NCBI RefSeq assembly: GCF_004362715.1
Contig: NZ_SNYC01000004.1
Coordinates: 186,001 to 250,000 of the forward strand
DNA: 64,000 bases
Direction: 5' to 3'
DNA from: Pedobacter metabolipauper
Lineage (GTDB): Bacteria; Bacteroidota; Bacteroidia; Sphingobacteriales; Sphingobacteriaceae
Under the pieces are notes generated by a model. That model was not told where the DNA came from and searched no databases. It saw only the letters and a program-made list of their open reading frames with translations. Made by a program: the position numbers and the translations under genes. Within the stretch, counting starts at the first letter, position 1, and the number at the start of each line of letters is the position of its first letter. Positions 24,171 to 33,051 of this stretch are shown here, one piece after another.

Positions 24171-26627
24171 TTGAAAACAAGATTGATCACAGTACTCGCC
24201 GTACTGCTTCTGCCTTTGCTAACACAGGCACAATTCACCATTTCAGGTACTGTATCTGAAAAATCAATAACCCTTACCGGAGCTACCATAAAGATTAAGA
24301 ACAGCACCGCAGTAACCACAACCAATACACAGGGTAAATATCAATTTTCTAACCTGAAGTCAGGAAGTTATACCATCACAGTTAGCTTTGTAGGCTACCG
24401 TACCATAGAAAAGACCGTTCAGCTGAACAGCGATCAAACACTGGATTTTCAGCTAAATCAAGCTGCATTCCTGGCAGAAGAAGTGATTGTAAGGGCTACC
24501 CGCGCCAATGAAAAATCGGCCACTACCTACAAGAACATCAGCAAGGCAGAAATAGAAGAAAACAATTTCGGACAAGACCTTCCTTTCATCCTCAACAATA
24601 CGCCGGGAGTGGTCGTAACGTCTGATGCCGGCGCCGGCGTTGGCTACACCGGGATCCGGATCCGGGGCAGCGATGCGGCCAGGGTCAATGTAACCTTAAA
24701 CGGAATTCCGTACAACGATAGCGAAAGCCAGGGAACCTTCTGGGTAAACATGCCCGATTTCGCATCCTCTGTAGATAATATCCAGATCCAGCGTGGTGTA
24801 GGAACATCAACAAACGGCGCAGGTGCGTTTGGAGGAAGTGTGAATATTCAAACTGCATCCCCATCAGAAAATGCCTACGCAGAATTAAACAATACCTTCG
24901 GATCGTTTAACACGTTAAAGAACACCGTTAAAGTAGGAACAGGACTTATCAATAACATATGGAGCTTTGACGGGCGGCTTTCAAGGATAAAATCAGATGG
25001 CTTTATAGACCGCGCAGCATCAGATCTAAAGTCATACTTCCTTTCCGGGGCATATCACGGGAAGAACGACCTGTTAAGGGTCAACATCTTCTCCGGAACA
25101 GAAAAGACTTACCAGGCATGGAACGGCATTCCCGAATCCAGACTAAACGGAGATGTCCAGGGAATGAACGACTTCATCGCCCGCAATTACCTGAGTGATG
25201 CAGAAGCCGCGCACCTGTTAAGCTCAGACAGCAGAACCTATAACTCGTTTACCTACAAAGATCAGAACGATAATTATCAGCAAAGCCATTATCAGGCCTT
25301 GTATGCCAAACAATTCAATGATAAATTTTCATTTAACGGGGCATTACATTATACCGATGGTAAAGGGTACTTCGAAGAGTTTAAAATGTCACAAAAATTC
25401 AGCAATTATGGATTACCGCCGATCAATGAAAATGGCGTACTCAGAGAACGGACAGACCTGGTTCGCCGCCGCTGGCTGGACAATGATTTTTATGGCGTTA
25501 CCTATGCCTTTAATTACCAGGCCAAATCCAATTTAAATTTTACCGTTGGCGGCGCCTATAACGAATACAAGGGCAAGCATTACGGACAAGTAACCTGGGC
25601 ACAATATGCATCAACAGGAGACAATTTCCGCCATTATTATGATGGCAAAGGAGATAAAAATGACTTTAATGTCTATGGTAAGGCCAATTATAGCCCTGTA
25701 GAACAGTTAAGCTTGTTTGCAGACCTCCAATACAGAAAGGTAACTTATGACATCACCGGAACGGATAAGAACCTTAAATCACTTAATTTCGGCAATGAAT
25801 ACGACTTCTTTAATCCAAAGATTGGCGCTACCGTATTCTTAAATGAAGAAAGTAATGTATACACCTCATTTAGTGTGGCCAATAAAGAACCCAACCGGGA
25901 CGATTTCACAAACATTAAAACCGGGCTGCTCCCAAAATCAGAACGGCTAAACAATATAGAAGCCGGTTACCGCTTTAAGAACAACACGTTAAGTGCGGGG
26001 ATAAACGCCTATGGCATGTTCTATAAAGACCAGCTGATCTTTACAGGTGAGATCAATGAGTTTGCCGATGCATACCGTCAAAACGTAGATAAAAGTTACC
26101 GTATAGGAGTTGAGATTGATGCTTCATATATCTTCAGTTCAAAATTTGCGATCAATGCCAATGCAGCGTTCAGCAAAAATAAGATCAAAGATTATATCGA
26201 TTACGTTTCAGAATATGATGACAATGGAGACGTGGTTAATGTGTTTACCACATCCTATGCAAATCCGGATATTTCATTCTCACCAAAATCAGTACTTTTT
26301 GGAGAATTGGTATACAAGCCGGTCAAAGGCTTTGCAGCAGCCATCCAGAGTAAATATGTAAGTGCCCAATTTATGGACAATACACAGAATGATACCCGTA
26401 AACTGGATGCATACTGGGTAAACAATGCCAGGCTGGGTTATGACTTCAACATGGCCGGGATCAGGAACATCAACATTGGATTACTGGTAAACAACATCCT
26501 CAACAGGAAATACGAAAGTAATGGATATACCTACAGCTCTGCCTACCAGGGAACTACCACCACAGAGAATTTTTACTTCACCCAGGCAGGAACTAATTTC
26601 TTACTTTCGCTAAACCTCAAATTTTAA
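24171..26627 (+). CDS. TonB-dependent outer-membrane receptor, probably for thiamine
   Basis: An 818-residue receptor. I use TTG 24171, giving the signal peptide MKTRLITVLAVLLLPLLTQA; the GTG 13 codons earlier falls in the riboswitch leader hairpin. Order: carboxypeptidase-regulatory-like domain (about 22-105, FTISGTVSEKSITLTGATI), plug domain (about 115-225, with NTPGVVVTSD, IRIRGSDAARVNVTLNGIPYND and VQRGVGTSTNGAGAFGG-like text), then a 22-strand barrel ending in LSLNLKF with terminal Phe. The TPP riboswitch strongly suggests the substrate is thiamine or a precursor (OMthi/Omr1 type). The ThiE-like gene follows after 5 nt. Confidence 0.92.
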   Translation: MKTRLITVLAVLLLPLLTQAQFTISGTVSEKSITLTGATIKIKNSTAVTTTNTQGKYQFSNLKSGSYTITVSFVGYRTIEKTVQLNSDQTLDFQLNQAAFLAEEVIVRATRANEKSATTYKNISKAEIEENNFGQDLPFILNNTPGVVVTSDAGAGVGYTGIRIRGSDAARVNVTLNGIPYNDSESQGTFWVNMPDFASSVDNIQIQRGVGTSTNGAGAFGGSVNIQTASPSENAYAELNNTFGSFNTLKNTVKVGTGLINNIWSFDGRLSRIKSDGFIDRAASDLKSYFLSGAYHGKNDLLRVNIFSGTEKTYQAWNGIPESRLNGDVQGMNDFIARNYLSDAEAAHLLSSDSRTYNSFTYKDQNDNYQQSHYQALYAKQFNDKFSFNGALHYTDGKGYFEEFKMSQKFSNYGLPPINENGVLRERTDLVRRRWLDNDFYGVTYAFNYQAKSNLNFTVGGAYNEYKGKHYGQVTWAQYASTGDNFRHYYDGKGDKNDFNVYGKANYSPVEQLSLFADLQYRKVTYDITGTDKNLKSLNFGNEYDFFNPKIGATVFLNEESNVYTSFSVANKEPNRDDFTNIKTGLLPKSERLNNIEAGYRFKNNTLSAGINAYGMFYKDQLIFTGEINEFADAYRQNVDKSYRIGVEIDASYIFSSKFAINANAAFSKNKIKDYIDYVSEYDDNGDVVNVFTTSYANPDISFSPKSVLFGELVYKPVKGFAAAIQSKYVSAQFMDNTQNDTRKLDAYWVNNARLGYDFNMAGIRNINIGLLVNNILNRKYESNGYTYSSAYQGTTTTENFYFTQAGTNFLLSLNLKF

Positions 26628-26632
26628 AACCA

Positions 26633-27265
26633 ATGAAGAAGTTCATCGAAAAACTACATTTTATCACACATGATATTGAACAACTCAGCCACATTCAGCA
26701 AGTACAGATTGCCTGCGAAGCAGGAGCTAAATGGGTTCAATACCGCTGCCTGACTAAAAGTGACGATGAACTGCTGGAAGATATCAATGTCATTGCAGAG
26801 ACCTGTGACGATTGGGGTACAACCCTGATCGTCACAGATCATATCCATTTAAAAGGAAAGGCAGACATCCAGGGCTTTCACATCGAAGATATGGATGCAG
26901 ACTTTGTGCAGCTCCGGGCACAGCTTGGTGAAGATGTAACTATTGGAGGTTCTGCAAATACCGTTGAAGGGCTGATCCGCTTATTCCGGGAAGGAGCCGA
27001 TTATGCGGGTTTTGGTCCTTTCACCACAACCACCACAAAACCAAATAATGCCCCGCTAATTGGAGTTGAAGGATATCGTAAAGCCATTAAGATCTTAAAA
27101 GAACAGTCGATCACACTTCCTGTCCTGGCAGTTGGCGGCGTAACGGTCAAAGATATAGATGCTTTACTGGAAACAGGGGTCTTTGGCATCGCAGCATCTG
27201 CGGCCATAAACCAGTCCGGCGACATGACAGCAGCGTATCTCGATTTTTACGATAAGATCAGGTAA
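26633..27265 (+). CDS. ThiE/TenI-like thiamine phosphate synthase family protein
   Basis: A 210-residue TIM barrel of the ThiE/TenI family. Canonical ThiE couples HMP-PP and thiazole phosphate. Recognisable segments: WVQYR (canonical VQLRxK), TDHIHLKGKADIQGFHI (canonical NDRxxLAxxxxADGVHL), GGSANTVEG, ADYAGFGPFTTTTTKPN (canonical GPVFxTxTK) and VGGVTVKDIDALLETGVFG. The ND pair binding pyrophosphate Mg is TD here, and the basic residue after QxR is shifted, so it may be a TenI-type or altered ThiE. It is co-transcribed with the TonB receptor under the TPP riboswitch. Confidence 0.8.
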   Translation: MKKFIEKLHFITHDIEQLSHIQQVQIACEAGAKWVQYRCLTKSDDELLEDINVIAETCDDWGTTLIVTDHIHLKGKADIQGFHIEDMDADFVQLRAQLGEDVTIGGSANTVEGLIRLFREGADYAGFGPFTTTTTKPNNAPLIGVEGYRKAIKILKEQSITLPVLAVGGVTVKDIDALLETGVFGIAASAAINQSGDMTAAYLDFYDKIR

Positions 27266-27325
27266 TTGATCGTAAAAAACTCCTTATTTAATTCGTCAAC
27301 ACCTACATTTGTCTAAACTACTTTT

Positions 27326-28606
27326 TTGGACAATTCAGAGCTTATAGAAAAACCAGATCCTTATGCCGCCCTGCGGTACCGGGAATTCAGATCCTATCTG
27401 GGTATGCGGTTCTTTTTCACCTTCGCCTACCAGATGCAGGCCGTAATTATTGGCTTTCACATCTACCACCTCACCAAAGATCCCCTGGCCCTTGGTCTTG
27501 TTGGACTTTGCGAAGCCATTCCTGCAATCAGCATTGCATTGTATGGAGGCTATGTAGCCGATAAATCTGAAAAAAGAGGCCTGCTTTTAAAGATCTTCAT
27601 AGGCGTATTCCTTTGTTCATTAGTGATGCTCATCGCGACTACAAAACAGATGCATGCTTACGTGCCAACCAGCTATATCATTCCGATCATGTATACCATG
27701 ATCTTTGGAATAGGAATAGCAAGAGGCTTTTTCAGTCCGGCCACATTTTCCCTGATGGCACAGATCGTACCCAAAAAACTATATCCCAATTCCAGTACCT
27801 GGAACAGCTCCAGCTGGCAGGCCGCATCGATCCTTGGTCCGGCAACAGGCGGATTGATCTATGGATTCTTTGGCATCACCACCACCTACAGTGTAATTAT
27901 TGTCTTTATAGCCATAGCCATTGTATGCATCCTGTTCTTAAAACCGCACCCGCCAGCATTTATACCCAAAGAAAGCATCATCAAAAGCCTGACAGAAGGC
28001 GTGCAATTCGTTTTTAAAAGTAAAATGATGCTTTGGGCAATGAGCCTCGACCTGTTTTCTGTATTCTTTGGCGGAGCGATAGCCCTGCTTCCGGTCTTCG
28101 CAAATGACATCCTTAAAGTGGGTTCAGAAGGACTGGGCTTCATGCGGGCAGCAGCATCAAGCGGCGCAGTAATTACCATGCTGGCCATGACCAGGTATTC
28201 TCCGATGAATAAGCCCTGGAGAAACCTGCTGATCGCTGTTACCGGATTTGGAACAAGCATCATCTGCTATGGCCTATCCAAAAACTTCTATTTAACCCTA
28301 TTATTCTTATTTGCAGAAGGCTCGTTTGACAGCATCAGTGTCATCATCCGATCTACCATTATGCAGTTGCTTACACCCGATGAAATGCGCGGACGCGTAT
28401 CGGCAGTAAACAGCATGTTCGTTGGATCTTCCAATGAAATAGGAGCCTTTGAATCCGGTTTAACAGCAAAGCTGATGCGCACCGTTCCAGCAGTGGTTTT
28501 TGGCGGCAGCATGACCATACTGGTGGCCGGCATAACCTACCTGAAAACAAAAGGCTTAATTAAATTAAGCCTTCAGGAGATCAATGAACAAAAAGTAGAA
28601 CAATAA
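27326..28606 (+). CDS. MFS transporter (EntS-like, MFS_3 type)
   Basis: A 426-residue major facilitator with about 12 membrane helices, TTG start (MDNSELIEKPDPYAALRYREF). The A-motif loop between helices 2 and 3 is GGYVADKSEKRG, and the N-terminal ALRYREFRSYLGMRFFF is typical of the MFS_3 group that includes the enterobactin exporter EntS. The substrate is unknown. A TACATTTG -7 element lies at 27304-27311, so the transcript would have a very short leader. The gene is convergent with the ABC transporter, with 2 nt between the stop codons. Confidence 0.85.
   Translation: MDNSELIEKPDPYAALRYREFRSYLGMRFFFTFAYQMQAVIIGFHIYHLTKDPLALGLVGLCEAIPAISIALYGGYVADKSEKRGLLLKIFIGVFLCSLVMLIATTKQMHAYVPTSYIIPIMYTMIFGIGIARGFFSPATFSLMAQIVPKKLYPNSSTWNSSSWQAASILGPATGGLIYGFFGITTTYSVIIVFIAIAIVCILFLKPHPPAFIPKESIIKSLTEGVQFVFKSKMMLWAMSLDLFSVFFGGAIALLPVFANDILKVGSEGLGFMRAAASSGAVITMLAMTRYSPMNKPWRNLLIAVTGFGTSIICYGLSKNFYLTLLFLFAEGSFDSISVIIRSTIMQLLTPDEMRGRVSAVNSMFVGSSNEIGAFESGLTAKLMRTVPAVVFGGSMTILVAGITYLKTKGLIKLSLQEINEQKVEQ
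28551..28573 (-). terminator. Likely ABC-transporter terminator embedded in the MFS gene
   Basis: A perfect 10-bp hairpin, AAGGCTTAAT (28551-28560) and ATTAAGCCTT (28564-28573), loop TAA, lies inside the 3' end of the MFS gene. Read on the minus strand it is followed by TTGTTTTC, as expected for a terminator of the ABC gene that ends at 28609. Confidence 0.5.
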
Positions 28607-28608
28607 AT

Positions 28609-30357
28609 TTATACTTCAAGACGCTCACCAATCTGTTGTCTCCACATGGCGTAGTACAACCCATTTAACAACAACAAGTCTTCATGCCTTCCCTGTTCAA
28701 TGATATGGCCTTTTTCAAGTACATAAATGCGGTCAGCGTGGCGAATGGTAGATAGTCTGTGGGCAATTAATATCGTAATGTGACTGGTATGCTCCGAGAT
28801 CTCACGGATCGTCGCCGTGATCTCTTCCTCAGTCAATGAATCCAGTGAAGATGTAGCCTCATCAAAAACAAGGATATCAGGTCTGCGCAGTAAAGCCCTT
28901 GCAATAGACAAACGTTGTTTCTCACCACCAGAAACTTTCACACCGCCTTCACCAATAACAGTATCCAATCCGTTATCTGCCCTGGACAGTAAACTGGTAC
29001 AAGCCGCTTGTCTCAACACCCGCATACATTCTTCATCAGTTGCACCCGGACGAACAAACTGCAGGTTCTCCCGGATCGTTCCGGAAAACAGCTGCGTGTC
29101 CTGTGTTACAAAGCCAATCTTTTCTCTAAGCTGATCCAGATCAATCGCCTTACTGGAGGTCTCATTATAAAAAACTTCCCCTTCAATAGGCTGATAAAGA
29201 CCAACCAATAATTTTACAAGGGTTGTTTTTCCAGATCCCGACGGACCAACAAAAGCAATCGTCTCGCCGTTATTCGTGGCAAAAGTAATGTTGTTCAATG
29301 CATTGTTCTTACCGCTCAGGTGCTTAAAGTTAACCTGGTCAAAAGCAAGGTTCGTAATTTTTTCAAGCCTTATCGGATTTAAAGGCTTTTGATCAACAGG
29401 AGTACTCAGGATCTTCCTGAAATTACCGAGGGAAACCTCAGCCTCACGCCAGGCCAGAATCACATTACCAAGCTCCTGCAATGGACCAAAAAGAAAAAAG
29501 GAATAAAACAGGAAAGAAAAATACTGACCAGCAGAAATGGTATTTTCAAAGATCAGGATCAGCAGGACCACCACCATAATGCTCCGCACAAGATTAACTG
29601 TAGTCCCCTGAACAAAGCTCATGCTTCGTACATACTTCACCTTTTTAAGTTCCAGTCCCAGTATTTTATACGTCGTCTTATTCAGGCGGTCTATCTCCTG
29701 GTTTGCAAGACCTAAACTTTTAACAAGTTCAATATTCCGGAGAGACTCCGTAGTGGAACCGGCAAGCGCTGTAGTCTCTGCAACAATGTTTTTCTGGATG
29801 GTCTTGATCTTCCTGCTTAAAAACCAGCTCACAAAGCTGATAATTGGAATCGCAGAGAAATAGATCAGTGTCACCTTATAGCTTACAGATATCGAGTAAA
29901 CAATCACAAAGATCATCCCGATCAGACTAACAAATAAGATGCTGATAAAAGAAGTAATGAACTTTTCTGAATCTGTCCGTACTTTCTGAAGGATGCCTAA
30001 AGTTTCACCGCTCCGCTGGTCTTCAAAAACCTGGTACGGCAACTCAAGGGAGTGCTTTAAACCATCAGCATACATCTGCGCACCAACCTTTTGCACAATA
30101 ATGCTGGTAAAATAATCCTGAAAGTTCTTCGCAATTCTGGATACCATGGCCGCACCAACCCCAAGACCAACCAGTCCGAGTACACCCCAAACAAATTGAT
30201 CCCGGTTTAAAATGTCTTTCTTCTCGATGAACTGATCTACAATCCTACCGGTTATATACGGATCAAGTAAAGAGAAGCCAATGTTAATAGAGGCCAAAAA
30301 AAGGGCCAGAACCACCACCCATTTGTGATTTTTCAAATATTCAAGCAGTAGTTTCAT
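28609..30357 (-). CDS. ABC exporter, fused permease-ATPase (MsbA-like)
   Basis: A 582-residue half-transporter working as a homodimer. Six membrane helices (about 15-300) are followed by the ATPase: Walker A GPSGSGKTT, Q-loop FVTQDTQLFSGTIREN, signature VSGGEKQRLSIARALLRRPD, Walker B ILVFDEATSSLD and the H-loop LIAHRLSTIRHAD. Substrate may be lipid or drug; sequence does not decide. I use ATG 30357 (MKLLLEYLKN); a TTG nine codons upstream lies inside a TATTTTTG -7 element (30382-30389). Confidence 0.92.
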   Translation of the reverse strand: MKLLLEYLKNHKWVVVLALFLASINIGFSLLDPYITGRIVDQFIEKKDILNRDQFVWGVLGLVGLGVGAAMVSRIAKNFQDYFTSIIVQKVGAQMYADGLKHSLELPYQVFEDQRSGETLGILQKVRTDSEKFITSFISILFVSLIGMIFVIVYSISVSYKVTLIYFSAIPIISFVSWFLSRKIKTIQKNIVAETTALAGSTTESLRNIELVKSLGLANQEIDRLNKTTYKILGLELKKVKYVRSMSFVQGTTVNLVRSIMVVVLLILIFENTISAGQYFSFLFYSFFLFGPLQELGNVILAWREAEVSLGNFRKILSTPVDQKPLNPIRLEKITNLAFDQVNFKHLSGKNNALNNITFATNNGETIAFVGPSGSGKTTLVKLLVGLYQPIEGEVFYNETSSKAIDLDQLREKIGFVTQDTQLFSGTIRENLQFVRPGATDEECMRVLRQAACTSLLSRADNGLDTVIGEGGVKVSGGEKQRLSIARALLRRPDILVFDEATSSLDSLTEEEITATIREISEHTSHITILIAHRLSTIRHADRIYVLEKGHIIEQGRHEDLLLLNGLYYAMWRQQIGERLEV

Positions 30358-30382
30358 TAATCTAAGTTTGTTTTGAGGGGTC

Positions 30383-30424
30383 AAAAATAAAGAAAGGGAA
30401 TGAGCTTAATACCTCATTCCCTTT
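30383..30424 (-). terminator. Terminator of the pyrH-frr operon
   Basis: A perfect 12-bp stem, AAAGGGAATGAG (30393-30404) and CTCATTCCCTTT (30413-30424), 8-nt loop, followed on the minus strand by CTTTATTTTTG. It is 27 nt after the frr stop and directly before the ABC gene. Confidence 0.85.
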
Positions 30425-30451
30425 AATTTACTTAAAGATTATAAATTCGGG

Positions 30452-31015
30452 TTAAATAGTCATAACATCCTTCTCTTTTGCTTCTGCATGCTTATCAACT
30501 TTAACGATATAAGCATCGGTGATCTTTTGAACTTCAGCCTCACCGGTTTTGATCTCATCATCAGAAACACTCTCACCTTTTAGTTTTTTGATCTTTTCAT
30601 TGGCATCCTTACGGATATTACGAATGGTAATACGGCCGCGTTCAGCTTCTTCCTTAACCTTTTTAACCAGGTCCCTTCTGCGCTCTTCTGTAAGCGGCGG
30701 AACAACAAGACGGATAATGATCCCATCATTTTGAGGATTAATACCAATATTAGCCTCCATGATCGCACGTTCAATTGGAATCAGCATTGATTTTTCCCAG
30801 GGCTGAACAATCAAAGTTCTGGCATCAGGGGTATTTACGTTAGCAACCTGACTCAATTGGGTCGGATTTCCATAATAGTCTACCATGATCCCATCAAGCA
30901 TTCCTACGGAAGCTTTACCAGCACGGATCTTTGTCAGTTCAGATTCACAATGCAGGATGGCCTTATCCATCGTTGATTGAGCATCTTGTAATTGTTTCTT
31001 TATGAGGTCATTCAT
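30452..31015 (-). CDS. frr: Ribosome recycling factor
   Basis: With EF-G splits the post-termination ribosome. 187 residues, the family length. The long helical domain I carries LTKIRAGKASVGMLDGIMVDYYG and PLTEERRRDLVKKVKEEAERGRI, with the conserved R in IRNIRKDANEKIKKL; domain II lies between about 30 and 105. It lies 45 nt downstream of pyrH on the same strand, the common pyrH-frr pair, and ends in a strong terminator. Confidence 0.97.
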   Translation of the reverse strand: MNDLIKKQLQDAQSTMDKAILHCESELTKIRAGKASVGMLDGIMVDYYGNPTQLSQVANVNTPDARTLIVQPWEKSMLIPIERAIMEANIGINPQNDGIIIRLVVPPLTEERRRDLVKKVKEEAERGRITIRNIRKDANEKIKKLKGESVSDDEIKTGEAEVQKITDAYIVKVDKHAEAKEKDVMTI

Positions 31016-31060
31016 AATGTGTAAATTTAACCAAAAATATAAAAAATTATTAGAAACGGA

Positions 31061-31765
31061 TTATCTTACCAATGTACCAATCTCTTCACCATTGGCAATC
31101 TTCATGAAGTTACCAGTCTTGTTCATATCAAAAACAATGATTGGAAGTTCATTCTCCTCACACAATGTAAAAGCAGTCATGTCCATAACATTTAATCCTT
31201 TGGCATAAACTTCTTTAAATGAGATCTCAGAATACTTGGTAGCCGTTTTATCCTTTTCAGGATCAGCAGTATAAATTCCGTCAACACGGGTACCTTTAAG
31301 AACAACATCAGCTTTGATCTCGATCGCACGCAATGCAGCAGCAGAATCGGTTGTAAAATACGGATTTCCGGTACCTGCACCAAAGATCACAACCCGGCCT
31401 TTTTCCAAATGCCGTACCGCTCTCCTGCGAATAAATGGTTCACAGATCTGCTCCATTTTTATTGCCGTAAGTAACCTGGTTTTTAATCCTACTTTTTCTA
31501 ACGCATCCTGTAAGGCCATACTGTTGATCACAGTCGCCAGCATACCCATATAATCCGCTTGGGCACGGTCCATACCAGACTTTTCGGCGCTAAGTCCCCT
31601 AAAAATATTACCTCCACCAATAACTATTGCTATTTCAAGTCCTTCAGCGTGTACGGCCTTAATGTCTTCAGCATATTGCTTTACAACCTCATTATCAATA
31701 CCATACTGCTTATCACCCATTAGCGATTCGCCACTTAATTTCAGTAAAATCCGTTTGTACTTCAT
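31061..31765 (-). CDS. pyrH: UMP kinase
   Basis: Phosphorylates UMP to UDP; a hexamer of the amino-acid-kinase fold. 234 residues starting [17 protein letters not shown]; an in-frame start at 31801 is rejected because a promoter occupies that stretch. Motifs: KLSGESL (phosphate), [46 protein letters not shown], and [19 protein letters not shown]. The predicted transcript starts at or within 1-2 nt of the ATG, so the mRNA is probably leaderless. frr follows. Confidence 0.97.
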   Translation of the reverse strand: MKYKRILLKLSGESLMGDKQYGIDNEVVKQYAEDIKAVHAEGLEIAIVIGGGNIFRGLSAEKSGMDRAQADYMGMLATVINSMALQDALEKVGLKTRLLTAIKMEQICEPFIRRRAVRHLEKGRVVIFGAGTGNPYFTTDSAAALRAIEIKADVVLKGTRVDGIYTADPEKDKTATKYSEISFKEVYAKGLNVMDMTAFTLCEENELPIIVFDMNKTGNFMKIANGEEIGTLVR

Positions 31766-31770
31766 GACCC

Positions 31771-31801
31771 CAAACTTAGATAAAATTGGCTTTATTTGCA
31801 A
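31771..31801 (-). promoter_or_regulatory. pyrH promoter
   Basis: Minus strand: TTG (31799-31801), 20-nt spacer, TAAGTTTG (31771-31778). The start site falls at the pyrH ATG. The 18 bases CAAACTTAGATAAAATTG (plus strand, 31771-31788) are repeated exactly in the rhodanese promoter at 47947-47964. Confidence 0.6.
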
Positions 31802-31848
31802 TGCTCGGCAACTAACAGTTCAGCATTAATTGAGATTTTAAAAAATGG

Positions 31849-32982
31849 TTAACCTAAATGCTGATGTTCAACACCATTTATAAAGACTTTTTCAAGCTGA
31901 AGGTCTTTAGAAAGCAGGATCAGGTTTGCCCGGCTGCCAGGCAATAAAGAACCGATTTCAGCACGTTCATCAATGAGACGCGCAGGATATTCAGAAGCCA
32001 TTTTCAATGCCTCTATTAACGGGATACCACTATATTTCACCACATTGCGAATGGCATCCAGCATCGTAATCGCAGATCCGGAAAGGATCCCGTCCGGGGT
32101 TACAAATTTATCACCCGATAACTGGTGCTGGTACGGGCCAATATTACAGGGCGTAACTGCATCCGTAATTAAGAATAAACGCTCCTTCATTAACTTATAA
32201 CACATTCTGATCATTTCAAAATCCACATGAACGCCATCGGCAATGATGCTCGCCATCACACGGTTGTGGTTTAATACCGCAGCAGGCAAATTGGGAGCCC
32301 TGTGATGAATGGACGGCATGGCATTAAACAAATGGGTAACGGTTTTAAAACCCTTGTCAAATGCGGCATTGGCTTGTTTAAAATCAGCATCGCTATGTCC
32401 CAGTGATAAAACCACTTGCTGGTCAGACAAGAAATTAAGTACGGCATCATCCTGAAGTTCTGCAGCAACGGTCATCATTTTTACCACACCATCAGCCAAG
32501 TCGAATAATCGTTTAACGTCGTCCAAAGAAGGCTTATAAATGTATTGTTCAATGTGTGCTCCCTTCCGCTTCGCATTAATATAGGGGCCTTCAAGATGCA
32601 GCCCTAAAAAACCTTTGGCCTCATTTCTATATTCTTTTGCAGCTTTTATAGCTTGTTCAACAACTTCGGGAGCATTGGTTGCAACACAGGCAAGAAATCC
32701 GGTAGTGCCTTTTCGTAAAAGGTCGTCGTCCATCTGCCGTAGTGTTCCTGCGCTGGGGTAAGCAGAAAAAAGATCACCACCACTTCCATAGATTTGAAGA
32801 TCAATAAGGCCTGCAGACAGATAGCTACCTCCGGCATCAATTCTTGAAGCACCGGCAGGAATAGCATTTCCAAAGGAAGCCTCAGTTCCAATTTTAAAGA
32901 TTTTACCCTCCTTTATTAAAACCGACAGGCCGGTTTCGATACCCGTTTTCGTAAAAACAGTACAATTAACAATAACGGTCAT
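31849..32982 (-). CDS. nagA: N-acetylglucosamine-6-phosphate deacetylase
   Basis: Hydrolyses GlcNAc-6-P to glucosamine-6-P and acetate in amino-sugar recycling. 377 residues from MTVIVNCTVF; an in-frame GTG-like start 14 codons upstream is rejected because it runs into the tsf terminator. Metal and substrate residues are in LGLHLEGPYIN (Glu), LSLGHSDADF (His), TVTHLFNAM (His) and LITDAVTP (Asp). The first TIM-barrel strand has DLQIYG instead of HxH, as in E. coli NagA with one metal. It links to GlmS chemistry elsewhere in the window. Confidence 0.94.
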   Translation of the reverse strand: MTVIVNCTVFTKTGIETGLSVLIKEGKIFKIGTEASFGNAIPAGASRIDAGGSYLSAGLIDLQIYGSGGDLFSAYPSAGTLRQMDDDLLRKGTTGFLACVATNAPEVVEQAIKAAKEYRNEAKGFLGLHLEGPYINAKRKGAHIEQYIYKPSLDDVKRLFDLADGVVKMMTVAAELQDDAVLNFLSDQQVVLSLGHSDADFKQANAAFDKGFKTVTHLFNAMPSIHHRAPNLPAAVLNHNRVMASIIADGVHVDFEMIRMCYKLMKERLFLITDAVTPCNIGPYQHQLSGDKFVTPDGILSGSAITMLDAIRNVVKYSGIPLIEALKMASEYPARLIDERAEIGSLLPGSRANLILLSKDLQLEKVFINGVEHQHLG

Positions 32983-32986
32983 GCTC

Positions 32987-32994
32987 CAAATATA
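32987..32994 (-). promoter_or_regulatory. Putative -7 element of nagA
   Basis: TATATTTG matches TAnnTTTG and lies 5 nt before the nagA ATG, implying a leaderless mRNA. The expected -33 position falls in the tsf terminator; no TTG is seen there. Confidence 0.4.
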
Positions 32995-32995
32995 A

Positions 32996-33031
32996 AGCAA
33001 AAAAAATAGGGTGCCGAAAGGCACCCTATTT
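32996..33031 (-). terminator. Terminator after tsf
   Basis: A perfect 12-bp stem, AAATAGGGTGCC (33004-33015) and GGCACCCTATTT (33020-33031), GAAA tetraloop, followed by a T-run on the minus strand. It ends the rplM-rpsI-rpsB-tsf operon. Confidence 0.88.
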
Positions 33032-33051
33032 AATATATCGGTTGGGCTGAA

